Below are positions 26,076 through 33,943 of a stretch of 64,000 bases of DNA, piece after piece. The position numbers and the translations under genes were made by a program. Each line of letters begins with the position of its first letter. Position 1 is the stretch's first letter. Source of the stretch: an uncultured Octadecabacter sp. (GTDB taxonomy: Bacteria > Pseudomonadota > Alphaproteobacteria > Rhodobacterales > Rhodobacteraceae); NCBI GenBank assembly GCA_937891785.1, contig CALAGN010000040.1, forward strand, positions 62,001-126,000, in the 5' to 3' direction. The notes under the pieces were generated by a model that saw only the letters and a program-made list of their open reading frames with translations, did no database searches and was not told where the DNA came from.

Positions 26076-27097
26076 GTGGGCTGTTGATCTGCTGGGCCGC
26101 CATGGTCGCGGCCTTTGAGATTGAAGAAGATACCCTATTTGCAGGGACCGGCACGGGCGGTGAATTGCGCATTCTGTCCACCACAGACACCGGGATTTTC
26201 GCGCCACTGTTGCGGGCCTTTCAGGCGACCCGCCCTGACGTTTCGATCCGCTACACCGTGGCCAGCAGTCAAGAGGTGTATCGCGCCCTTTACGACGAAG
26301 GCGCGGGATACGATCTGGCGATTTCATCGGCGATGGATTTGCAGATGAAACTGGCCAATGACGGCTTTGCCCAGCCGTTTCGTGGTGCGGCGGGGTTTGA
26401 TTGGCCCGCTTGGGCGCATTGGCAGGATCGTCTGTTTGCCTTTGCACAGGAACCTGTCGTTCTGATCGTGTCGCGCGCTGGATTGGGTGATTTGCCCCTG
26501 CCGCGCACCCGACAAGATTTGATCAGCCTGATGCGCGATTACCCTGACGTCTTTACGGGGCGTATCGGCACCTATGATCCGACGCTATCGGGTGCGGGGT
26601 ATTTATTTGCCACCCAAGACGCGCGCCAATCCGATACGTTTTGGCGGTTGGCCGAAGTCATGGGCGGGATGCATCCGCGCCTTTACAGTGCGTCGGGCGC
26701 GATGATCGCGGACCTGCAGGCGGGGGAACTGGTCATGGCCTATAACGTGTTGGGCAGTTACGCCGAGGCGCGTCTGGACGCGGATGCCGGCGACGTCATC
26801 GTCGCGCTTGAGGATTTCACTCTGACCTTGTTGCGCACAGCTTTGATCCCGCAGCAGGCACCGTCGCCCGAGCTTGGTGCGGCATTTCTAGGGTTCATGT
26901 TATCACCCGCTGGCCAGCAAATTATCGAGACGCAAACCGGCCTGCCGGCAATTGACGAGTCAGCATTGGCGGCTGGTCCGCACCTGCGCCCGATTCGTCT
27001 GGGGCCGGGATTGCTGGTGTTTGTCGATCCGCTAAAACGCGAACGTTTCCTTGAGGAATGGCGGGCGGCGGTGCAGCAGCCTAGTGATCAACCGTGA
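26045..27097 (+). CDS. Periplasmic substrate-binding protein encoded with TctDE
   Basis: A 350-residue protein from a GTG at 26045 preceded by AAAGGAGG, inside the tctE 3' end. The signal peptide is AVLSGLLICWAAMVAA. The mature part looks like an extracellular solute-binding protein of the iron/polyamine type (ELRILSTTDTGIFAPLLRAF, YTVASSQEVYRALYDEGAGY, DLAISSAMDLQMK; SPAGQQIIETQTGLPAI near the end). No ABC permease or ATPase gene is adjacent, so it may serve as a sensory accessory to TctE rather than a transporter component. That role is an inference. Confidence 0.8.
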   Translation: MRNPAITAVLSGLLICWAAMVAAFEIEEDTLFAGTGTGGELRILSTTDTGIFAPLLRAFQATRPDVSIRYTVASSQEVYRALYDEGAGYDLAISSAMDLQMKLANDGFAQPFRGAAGFDWPAWAHWQDRLFAFAQEPVVLIVSRAGLGDLPLPRTRQDLISLMRDYPDVFTGRIGTYDPTLSGAGYLFATQDARQSDTFWRLAEVMGGMHPRLYSASGAMIADLQAGELVMAYNVLGSYAEARLDADAGDVIVALEDFTLTLLRTALIPQQAPSPELGAAFLGFMLSPAGQQIIETQTGLPAIDESALAAGPHLRPIRLGPGLLVFVDPLKRERFLEEWRAAVQQPSDQP

Positions 27098-27383
27098 TGG
27101 TTTGGCGCAACGCGCCCGTGCCTTGATCGTAAATCAGGATGCGGTCGTCGTCTGTCACTACGGCAAACCAGTCGCTGCCTTGGGTAAATGCTGCGGCGTT
27201 TGCCCCTTCGGGTAATGTCACGCGGTCGGGCAATGCGACGGGATCACCACCGAAGCGGATGACAAACAATCCGATCAGGACTATGAAGCCCAAAATCATC
27301 ACGCCGGTCAGCACAAAGACCATGCCGCGCAGTAATTTCAAGCTTGCCGGTAATTCCGGCGTTTCATCAGGAGCATGTTCTAT
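27081..27383 (-). CDS. DUF6476-type single-span membrane protein with unclear start codon
   Basis: The frame ends with WFAVVTDDDRILIYDQGTGA followed by LRQTITV and contains one membrane span (MVFVLTGVMILGFIVLIGLF) after ELPASLKLLRG, matching what I recall of DUF6476 in Rhodobacteraceae. The C-terminal part looks like a single beta-propeller-type strand set facing the periplasm. The family start should fall just before EHAPDETPELPAS, where the codon is ATA (27381-27383) instead of ATG, with GGGGGAC in ribosome-binding position. The 27737 start in the ORF track is antisense to rluD and not credible. Its start codon overlaps that of rluD on the other strand. Existence is confident; the start is not. 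Confidence 0.7.
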   Translation of the reverse strand: MEHAPDETPELPASLKLLRGMVFVLTGVMILGFIVLIGLFVIRFGGDPVALPDRVTLPEGANAAAFTQGSDWFAVVTDDDRILIYDQGTGALRQTITVDH

Positions 27384-28428
27384 GGGTGCGTCCCCCGCCC
27401 GCCAAATTGTCAGTTTCGAAATCGCGGCTGATCCGCCTGCGCGCCTTGATAAGGCGCTTTCGCGAGATGTGCCAGAAGATGCGTCGCTGTCACGCTCGCG
27501 CCTTGCCAAACTGATCCCCGCGGGTGAGGTCACGGTGAACGGCACCGTTGTAACTGACCCGCGCGCCAAGGTGGCCGAAGGGGACATTGTAGCGGTAACA
27601 ATCGAAGTGGCCACCGAAAGCCATATTGGCGGGGAAGACATCCCGCTTGAGGTGGTGTTTGAAGACGACGACCTGGTCGTGATTAATAAACCTGCGGGCA
27701 TGGTCGTGCATCCGGCGCCCGGATCGCCCAGCGGCACGCTTGTGAACGCGTTGATCCATCATTGCGGCGAAAGCCTGTCGGGAGTGGGCGGCGAAAAGCG
27801 GCCCGGAATTGTGCACCGGATTGATAAAGAAACCAGCGGGCTGCTGGTTGTCGCCAAATCCGACAAGGCGCATCACGGGTTGGCCGCCCAGTTTGAAAGG
27901 CACACAGTCGTGCGCCATTATCAGGCCGTCTGTTACGGCGCCCCTGACGCAAATGATCCGCGTCTGCGCGGTGTGCGGGGCACAAACTTTGAAAGCGGCA
28001 ATATTCTGAAAATTTCGACGCAACTGGCGCGTCATAAACACGATCGTCAACGCCAAGCGGTGCTGTGGCACGGCGGGCGGCACGCGGTGACACGCTCGCG
28101 GATCCTTGAGACATTCGGCGTAACGCCTGTCGCGTCCTTGATCGAGTGCTGGCTGGAAACCGGCCGCACGCACCAGATTCGCGTGCATATGGCGCATGTG
28201 GGGCATTCGCTGATCGGCGATCCGACCTATGGCGGCAAACGAAAACTGTCCGCAAAAGCGGTGAATGTGGTTGCAGTGGACGCGGTGCGTAATTTTCCGC
28301 GCCAAGCGCTGCACGCCGCCAGTTTAGGGTTTGTGCATCCGGTTACGGGCGAAAAAGTGCATTTTAGCGCGCCCTTGCCCACGGATATGACCGAACTGCT
28401 GGAAATCCTGAGGCTGCCTGTCACCTAA
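27382..28428 (+). CDS. rluD: RluA-family 23S rRNA pseudouridine synthase (RluD-like)
   Basis: A 348-residue protein. An S4 RNA-binding domain occupies about residues 15-75 (RLDKALSRDVPE...LAKLIPAGEVTVNG). The catalytic domain follows, with the family motif GIVHRIDKETSGLLVVAKSD (catalytic Asp), then ECWLETGRTHQIRVHMAHVG and HAASLGFVHPVTGE. RluD makes pseudouridines in helix 69 of 23S rRNA; RluC or another RluA homologue cannot be excluded. The ATG at 27382 has CAGGAG upstream; the longer track start at 27139 runs antisense to the DUF6476 gene. Its stop overlaps the tail of the GT25 pseudogene by four bases. Confidence 0.9.
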   Translation: MGASPARQIVSFEIAADPPARLDKALSRDVPEDASLSRSRLAKLIPAGEVTVNGTVVTDPRAKVAEGDIVAVTIEVATESHIGGEDIPLEVVFEDDDLVVINKPAGMVVHPAPGSPSGTLVNALIHHCGESLSGVGGEKRPGIVHRIDKETSGLLVVAKSDKAHHGLAAQFERHTVVRHYQAVCYGAPDANDPRLRGVRGTNFESGNILKISTQLARHKHDRQRQAVLWHGGRHAVTRSRILETFGVTPVASLIECWLETGRTHQIRVHMAHVGHSLIGDPTYGGKRKLSAKAVNVVAVDAVRNFPRQALHAASLGFVHPVTGEKVHFSAPLPTDMTELLEILRLPVT

Positions 28429-29051
28429 CGATAGAACATGTTCCAATACGTTGCCATGTAGTCAGGAAAATGCCGCATGATCTTGGACTTCAGGGGGGAT
28501 CCGACCCTTGAGCCATTGCGACGGTGTGCATGGGCCGAGTTGATGTCGCTCGCGACAGGGCGGGCTGAAAACGGTGGCGCGTCTAGCGAGAAACCGCGCA
28601 GCCGCCGCGCGCAAAAAGACCGCAATTCAGTATCGACAGGGCCACGAATCGACCTCCCAAAGCGGGTATTGGGAAGATGGATGATGTCCCAGTCTGGAGC
28701 GGAAATTTCGATTTGGTCTATCAATGTCGACACAATTGTCCTTGCGTCCAGTGGGATCGTTGCATCGTCTTCCAATACGAGCGCAAATTGCGCACCTGAC
28801 GCGAGAAACGCATCAATCGCGGCGATGTGGCTAAGATAACAGCCGACTTCGCCACCAATCAGGGCGCGGTCATGCCGTGTCATCGCCGCACCTTCATCGT
28901 AAATGTCGAAATCGGTTGCTTGACGATGCTGCCCGTCAACAGCAGCAATAATCTGTGCTTTCCAATTGGCCGCTTGCATGGCGTTCTGCGCATAGGCGCG
29001 TCGTTCGCTCGATCACTCCAGATTGATAAGATAGGCTGCAAAGTCTGCCAT
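28425..29051 (-). pseudogene. GT25-family glycosyltransferase interrupted by an early TGA
   Basis: From ATG 29051 the frame reads MADFAAYLINLE, hits TGA at 29013-29015, and continues in the same frame as SSERRAYAQNAMQAANWKA. The GT25 signature is INLDRSxxR, so the TGA replaces a codon that is normally arginine (CGA to TGA). Downstream GGEVGCYLSHIAAIDAFLAS and FALVLEDDATIP are the acceptor and DxD-like motifs of LPS-type GT25 enzymes. The ORF track starts at 28979, after the lesion, and would lack the nucleotide-sugar loop. The C-terminal third (from about residue 150) is unlike the family, so further damage is possible. Confidence 0.75.
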
Positions 29052-29237
29052 GGGAATAGAATGGGCCTTTTCCCAATATTACAGCACTAATCGAGTATGG
29101 AAGTTGATGGAATTACACTGTCACGGTGCCACATGGGATTGAAACACACCATCGCATGTGCGTGAACGCGCAGAAACATCTCTCGCAAAACGACGGACGC
29201 GGGTTCATATCTTGTTAAACAAATTGATGCAGATGGT

Positions 29238-29268
29238 CTTGAATTAGTCCGTTAGCGCCACCAAATAG
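29238..29268 (+). promoter_or_regulatory. Possible heat-shock-type promoter of rpoH
   Basis: CTTGAA is followed 17 bases later by CCAAATA, about 30 bases upstream of the rpoH start. The -35 fits the CTTG core of alphaproteobacterial RpoH promoters and the -10 is a weak match. The rest of the 250-base gap between the GT25 pseudogene and rpoH shows nothing I can identify. Confidence 0.25.
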
Positions 29269-29300
29269 ATGTTAAGCCAGTAAACATTGGGAGGGACAAG

Positions 29301-30206
29301 ATGAGTAATGTAAGTGAATATGCAAGGCTGCCGGCCCCGTCGCCAGAGCAAGGCCTGAACCGTTATATGCAGGATATCCGCAAGTTTCCGATGCTTGAGC
29401 CCGAGCAGGAATATATGCTCGCCAAGCGTTGGGTGGACCACGAAGACACTGATGCTGCGCATCAGATGGTCACGTCACACCTGCGATTGGCTGCCAAAAT
29501 TGCCATGGGTTACCGTGGCTATGGCTTGCCCCAAGCCGAGGTGATTTCCGAAGCAAACGTTGGTCTGATGCAGGCTGTGAAGCGCTTTGACCCCGAAAAA
29601 GGCTTCCGTCTGGCGACTTATGCCATGTGGTGGATCCGCGCGAGCATTCAGGAATATGTGCTGCGCTCGTGGTCGATGGTCAAACTTGGCACCACGTCAG
29701 CGCAAAAGAAGTTGTTCTTCAACCTGCGCAAGGCCAAAAACCGTATCGGAGCGCTGGAAGAAGGCGATTTGCGCCCTGAAAACGTTGAACGGATCGCACA
29801 TGATCTGGGTGTGACCGAGGCCGAAGTTGTATCAATGAACCGCCGTTTGTCGGGCGGTGATGCATCGCTGAATGCGACCGTCGGGTCGGACGGTGAAGGC
29901 ACGATGCAATGGCAGGACTGGCTTGAGGATGAAAGTGCCGATCAAGCTGGCGACTATGAAAAACGCGACGAGTTGGAAACGCGCCGCGAGTTGTTGACCG
30001 AAGCCATGGATGTGCTGAACGATCGTGAAAAGGATATCCTTGTGCAGCGTCGTTTGCAGGACAAGCCGATCACACTGGAGGACCTCTCTGGTCAGTATTC
30101 GGTCAGCCGCGAACGGATCCGCCAGATTGAAGTGCGCGCGTTCGAAAAGCTGCAAGAGCGGATGCGCAGCCTTGCCAATGAAAAAGGCATGCTGGAAAAC
30201 GCTTGA
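29301..30206 (+). CDS. rpoH: RNA polymerase heat-shock sigma factor RpoH
   Basis: A 301-residue protein with all RpoH landmarks: PEQGLNRYMQDIRKFPMLEP (region 1.2), LRLAAKIAMGYRGYGLPQAE (2.1-2.2), LATYAMWWIRASIQEYVLRS (2.4), the RpoH box KLGTTSAQKKLFFNLRKAK, and region 4 with ITLEDLSGQYSVSRERIRQI. It directs transcription of chaperone and protease genes. Roseobacters often carry more than one RpoH; this window shows one. GGGAGGGAC precedes the ATG and a clear terminator follows. Confidence 0.96.
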   Translation: MSNVSEYARLPAPSPEQGLNRYMQDIRKFPMLEPEQEYMLAKRWVDHEDTDAAHQMVTSHLRLAAKIAMGYRGYGLPQAEVISEANVGLMQAVKRFDPEKGFRLATYAMWWIRASIQEYVLRSWSMVKLGTTSAQKKLFFNLRKAKNRIGALEEGDLRPENVERIAHDLGVTEAEVVSMNRRLSGGDASLNATVGSDGEGTMQWQDWLEDESADQAGDYEKRDELETRRELLTEAMDVLNDREKDILVQRRLQDKPITLEDLSGQYSVSRERIRQIEVRAFEKLQERMRSLANEKGMLENA

Positions 30207-30214
30207 TTTGATTG

Positions 30215-30247
30215 CCTCCGCCGGTTTCTCTGGCGGGGGTTTTTCTT
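30215..30247 (+). terminator. Rho-independent terminator of rpoH
   Basis: CCTCCGCC, a nine-base loop, then GGCGGGGG and TTTTTC. The eight-pair stem with one wobble begins eight bases after the rpoH stop codon. The following gene starts only 20 bases downstream. Confidence 0.8.
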
Positions 30248-30266
30248 TGGCGCAAAGGGGTGCGAT

Positions 30267-30536
30267 ATGGCCGGTGGCTGGGCAAAAGACGGCGCAGTAA
30301 GCGAGCAGATCGAAGCATCGATCGGCGACGAGTTGGCCCGCATGAAAGCGCGCCGCCAACCAACGGGCGAAAGCCTGACCAATTGCGCCGAATGCGAAGA
30401 ACCGATCCCCGAAAAACGCCGCACGGCCTTGCCCGGCGTAAAGCTGTGCATTGATTGCCAACTCGAACGCGACGGTGCGCACAAAGCGCGTGGCGGGATC
30501 AACCGACGTGGCAGCAAAGACAGCCAGTTGAAATAA
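30267..30536 (+). CDS. DksA/TraR-type C4 zinc finger protein
   Basis: An 89-residue protein. CAECEEPIPEKRRTALPGVK followed by LCIDCQ is the four-cysteine zinc finger of the DksA/TraR family, preceded by a helix containing IGDELARMKARRQP. Short members like this one lack the long coiled coil of full-size DksA and resemble TraR or phage and plasmid homologues, although chromosomal copies are common in alphaproteobacteria. They may bind RNA polymerase through the secondary channel. It begins 20 bases after the rpoH terminator. Confidence 0.88.
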   Translation: MAGGWAKDGAVSEQIEASIGDELARMKARRQPTGESLTNCAECEEPIPEKRRTALPGVKLCIDCQLERDGAHKARGGINRRGSKDSQLK

Positions 30537-30608
30537 CGCGACCTTGCAATGGCGCCCGCGCCCTGCCAAATTTCATTTCTGGACCGGACGCAGGAAAGGC
30601 CGCATCAC

Positions 30609-31595
30609 ATGAACAAAGTCATCCGCTGGGGTATTCTGGGCGCGTCGAAATTTGCCCGTGAACAGATGGGGCCAGCGATCCATTCGGCCCGTGGCGCCCA
30701 GCTTGTGGCGTTGGCCAGTGGATCACCTGACAAGGCGCAGGCGTTTGTCGACATCGTGCCCGGCTTGCGTGTCTACGCTGATTATGACGCGCTGCTGGCC
30801 GATCCAGACATTGATGCAGTCTATATCCCGCTTCCCAACCACTTGCATGTGCAGTGGTCCAAACGCGCGTTGAACGCGGGCAAACATGTGCTGTGCGAAA
30901 AGCCGATTGCGATGGCTGCGGACGAGATTGATGATCTGATCGCACTGCGTGACAAAACCGGCCTGCACATCGCCGAAGCCTTTATGATTGTGCATCATCG
31001 GCAATGGCAGCGCGCCCGTGAATTGGTGCAAACCGGCGCGATTGGCACCCTGATGCATGTCGAGGGGACGTTCGCCTATAACAACGCGGGCGACATGGCA
31101 AACGTACGACAAAAACCGGAATTTGGCGGCGGCGGCATCCCCGATATTGGCGTCTATACCTACGGCGCGACGCGCTGGGTGACAGGGCAAGAGCCCGTGG
31201 CGATCACCCATGCTGATCTGACCTTTGAAAACGGCGTAGACGTGGTGGCGCGGGTGTCGGCGCGGTTCGATGGGTTCAGTGCCCATTGGGTCAATTCGAT
31301 GCGGATGCACCCCTTGCAGGACATGGCGTTTATCGGCGATCAGGGCATCGTAAAGCTGACAGCGCCGTTTAATCCGCAACGCTTTGGCGAAGCGCGGGTG
31401 GAATTGCATCAAAATGGAATGGCTGTGCGGGTTGAACGCTTTCCGGCTGACAACCATTATATCAATCAAGTGGAGGCTTTTGGTGAGACGGTGCGCAGTG
31501 GCGCGCAATACGCATGGCCGCTGGAACAGGCGCGCGGCACGCAGGCGATGATCGACGCGGTGTTCGCCAAAGCGCGCGAGGGAGAAAACGCATGA
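30609..31595 (+). CDS. Gfo/Idh/MocA-family NAD(P)-dependent oxidoreductase
   Basis: A 328-residue protein from ATG 30609 (AGGAAAGG upstream; the track start at 30549 is too early). The Rossmann fold starts at IRWGILGASKFAREQMGPAI, with YIPLPNHLHVQWSKRALNAG and KHVLCEKPIA as the family signature containing the catalytic Lys. The C-terminal half has the substrate-binding beta sheet (GGGGIPDIGVYTYGATRWVT). Such enzymes oxidise or reduce sugars, inositols or related compounds; the substrate is unknown. Its TGA overlaps the start of a DUF4389 gene. Confidence 0.87.
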   Translation: MNKVIRWGILGASKFAREQMGPAIHSARGAQLVALASGSPDKAQAFVDIVPGLRVYADYDALLADPDIDAVYIPLPNHLHVQWSKRALNAGKHVLCEKPIAMAADEIDDLIALRDKTGLHIAEAFMIVHHRQWQRARELVQTGAIGTLMHVEGTFAYNNAGDMANVRQKPEFGGGGIPDIGVYTYGATRWVTGQEPVAITHADLTFENGVDVVARVSARFDGFSAHWVNSMRMHPLQDMAFIGDQGIVKLTAPFNPQRFGEARVELHQNGMAVRVERFPADNHYINQVEAFGETVRSGAQYAWPLEQARGTQAMIDAVFAKAREGENA

Positions 31596-31858
31596 ACAAC
31601 GAAAATGAACCCGATTATGAAAGCCTATGGATGCGTTTGGTCTGGATGATCCTGATCGCCGTGATGTTGTCTATGTCACATACCGTGCTAGGCGTGATCA
31701 CCGTGCTACAATTCATCATCATGGTGTTCAACAAACGCGAACCCAATGAAACGCTGGCAGAATTTGGCACGACCTTGGGCGTGTGGATGGCCAAAGCGGT
31801 GCGTTATCAAACCGCGGCGAGTGAGGTGAAACCTTGGCCGTGGACGGAATTGGATTAA
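31592..31858 (+). CDS. DUF4389-type small membrane protein
   Basis: An 88-residue protein with one or two membrane segments (LVWMILIAVMLSMSHTVLGV and VITVLQFIIMVF) followed by NKREPNETLAEFGTTLGVWM and a C-terminal WPWTELD. This matches the layout of DUF4389 proteins. The ATG overlaps the oxidoreductase stop (ATGA). No function is known. About 170 bases without a gene follow, holding a strong hairpin-forming stretch near 31871-31919 and nothing else I can name. Confidence 0.75.
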   Translation: MNNENEPDYESLWMRLVWMILIAVMLSMSHTVLGVITVLQFIIMVFNKREPNETLAEFGTTLGVWMAKAVRYQTAASEVKPWPWTELD

Positions 31859-32025
31859 TTGGTTTCCGCGTGCGGTGTAGCAATTTTGCGCCGCAATTAA
31901 GCGGGCCGCACCCTGCTACTATGCGCTCGCCTGGCCAGCATCAAGTATAGTGGGATTGACCCCATGGGGAGGGCGCTAAAGCACCCACCCCGAGGCCTAG
32001 GCGCGGACAATTTGCACGCGCTGGA

Positions 32026-33837
32026 TCACTCCTCCAGCGCTTCCAATTCGTCAATGAACCCTTCGATCATGCTCAGCCCTTTGTCCCAGAATGCAGGGTC
32101 GCTGGCATCCAAGCCGAAGGGGGCCAGCAATTCCTTGTGGTGCTTTGATCCGCCCGCTTTGAGCATGTCGAAGTATTTGTCTTTGAAGCTTTCACCAGAT
32201 TCTTCGTAGACCGCATAGAGCGCGTTCACGAGGCCGTCGCCGAAAGCATAGGCGTAGACGTAGAACGGTGAGTGGACGAAGTGCGGGATGTAGGCCCAGA
32301 AGCGTTCATAGCCTTCGGCGTATTCGAACACGGGGCCAAGGCTTTCGGCCTGCACGGACATCCAGAGCGCGTTGATATCGTCGGGGGTCAGTTCGCCCTG
32401 CGCGCGCGCGGCATGGAGTTTGCATTCAAAGTCGTAGAACGCGATTTGGCGCACGACGGTGTTGATCATGTCTTCGACCTTGCCCGCCAGAAGGACTTTG
32501 CGTTCGTCTTTGTCGGCAGCGTTTTCCAGCAATTCGCGGAAAGTGAGCATTTCACCGAACACCGAGGCAGTTTCGGCCAATGTGAGCGGTGTTGAGGACA
32601 GCAATTCGCCCTGACCTGCAGCCAGAACCTGATGCACACCGTGGCCCAGCTCATGCGCCAGCGTCATCACGTCACGCGGTTTGCCCATGTAGTTAAGCAT
32701 CACGTAGGGGTGCACGGTGGTCACGGTGGGGTGCGCAAATGCGCCCGGTGCCTTGCCCGGTTTCACGCCTGCGTCGATCCAGCCTTTGTCAAAGAACGGC
32801 CGCGCCAATTCGGCCATGCGCGGATCAAACGCGCCGTAGGCTGACATGACCGTGGCGCGGGCTTCGTCCCAATCCACAAGTCGTTCGCTTTCCATCGGAA
32901 GGGGCGCGTTACGGTCCCAGACCTGCATCGTGTCAAGACCTAACCACTTGGCTTTCAAGGCATAATATCGGTGCGACAGGCGTGGATAGGCGGCGACAAC
33001 GGCGTTGCGCAATGCCTCGACGACTTCGGGTTCGACGTGGTTGGCAAGGTGGCGGCCGGTTTGCGGTGTTGGCATGCCGCGCCAGCGATCCTCGATCTCT
33101 TTTTCCTTGGCCAGCGTGTTGTGCACGCGCGCGAAGGTCGGCAGGTGTTCGCCAAAAACGCGGGCAATTTCGCGCATCGCGGCTTCGCGTTTGCTGCGGT
33201 CTTGTTCGGTCAGCAGGTTCAACGCGCCTTCGATGTTCAGCTCTTCGCCGTCCAGATCGAACGTTAGCGCTGCTATGGTTTCATCAAACAGGCGGTTCCA
33301 TGCGGCGGCGCCCACGGTAGATTGATCGTGCAGGAATTTCTCAAGTTCGTCGGAAAGCTGATAGGGGCGCATCGCGCGCATCCGATCAAAGACCGGCTTG
33401 TAGCGCGCAAGATCAGCGTTTTCAGAGAGGCGTGCATCGACGTGCGCGTCTTCGAGGCGGTTAAATTCAAGGCCGTAAAACACCATCGGCGTTGTATAAG
33501 CGGTGATCTTATCTTGCATGTCAGACATGAATTTTGCGCGCTCGGCGTCGGTGGTGGCCTGATAATAGCGCAGACCCGCGAACGACATGAGCCGCCCCGC
33601 GATCACGTCGATTTTTTCGTACCGCAGCACGGCTTCAAGAAGGTCGTCGGCATCAAGGTCAGCCAGTTTCCCTTCGAAATCGCGGGCGAAATCGAGGCAG
33701 GCCTGTTCGATCCAGTCCATGTCGCGTTTCAACTCGGGGGCGTCCGTGGCGGCGTAAAGGTCGCTCAGATCCCACTCGGGCAGGTCGCCAAAGGCGTTGG
33801 CGCCGGATGCAGTCGCGTCATAGGTCGGAGTTTTCAT
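32026..33837 (-). CDS. pepF: Oligoendopeptidase F (M3 family)
   Basis: A 603-residue protein. The zinc site LAHELGHGVHQVLAAGQG is the HExxH motif with a downstream ETASVFGEM that supplies the third ligand. EWDLSDLYA near the N-terminus and the FVHSPFYVYAYAFGDGLVNA block near the C-terminus are typical of PepF/M3B. The enzyme is a cytoplasmic zinc peptidase that degrades short peptides. I use ATG 33837 (GAGGCAG upstream) instead of the track's 33855. Confidence 0.93.
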   Translation of the reverse strand: MKTPTYDATASGANAFGDLPEWDLSDLYAATDAPELKRDMDWIEQACLDFARDFEGKLADLDADDLLEAVLRYEKIDVIAGRLMSFAGLRYYQATTDAERAKFMSDMQDKITAYTTPMVFYGLEFNRLEDAHVDARLSENADLARYKPVFDRMRAMRPYQLSDELEKFLHDQSTVGAAAWNRLFDETIAALTFDLDGEELNIEGALNLLTEQDRSKREAAMREIARVFGEHLPTFARVHNTLAKEKEIEDRWRGMPTPQTGRHLANHVEPEVVEALRNAVVAAYPRLSHRYYALKAKWLGLDTMQVWDRNAPLPMESERLVDWDEARATVMSAYGAFDPRMAELARPFFDKGWIDAGVKPGKAPGAFAHPTVTTVHPYVMLNYMGKPRDVMTLAHELGHGVHQVLAAGQGELLSSTPLTLAETASVFGEMLTFRELLENAADKDERKVLLAGKVEDMINTVVRQIAFYDFECKLHAARAQGELTPDDINALWMSVQAESLGPVFEYAEGYERFWAYIPHFVHSPFYVYAYAFGDGLVNALYAVYEESGESFKDKYFDMLKAGGSKHHKELLAPFGLDASDPAFWDKGLSMIEGFIDELEALEE

Positions 33838-33894
33838 GTGCTGCCTCATTTGCATGGTTTACACATACATAGGTGAGCCGCGCACGGGTTGAAA

Positions 33895-33937
33895 CCACCG
33901 GAGCCTCCGGCGGGGATATTTTGGGCAAGATGAGGGG
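33895..33937. repeat. Intergenic repeat, copy 1 (GAGCCTCCGGCGGGG type)
   Basis: Contains CCGGAGCCTCCGGCGGGGAT, a self-complementary core (CCGGAG-C-CTCCGG), followed by an A/T step and GCAAGATGAGG. Similar sequence recurs at 40280-40326 and 49135-49180. It lies between pepF and the hydrolase gene. Confidence 0.6.
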
Positions 33938-33943
33938 CTAAGA

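Noticed and set aside
27384-27737. N-terminal extension of the DUF6476 ORF
   Set aside because: Antisense to the rluD S4 domain, with no relation to the family N-terminus.
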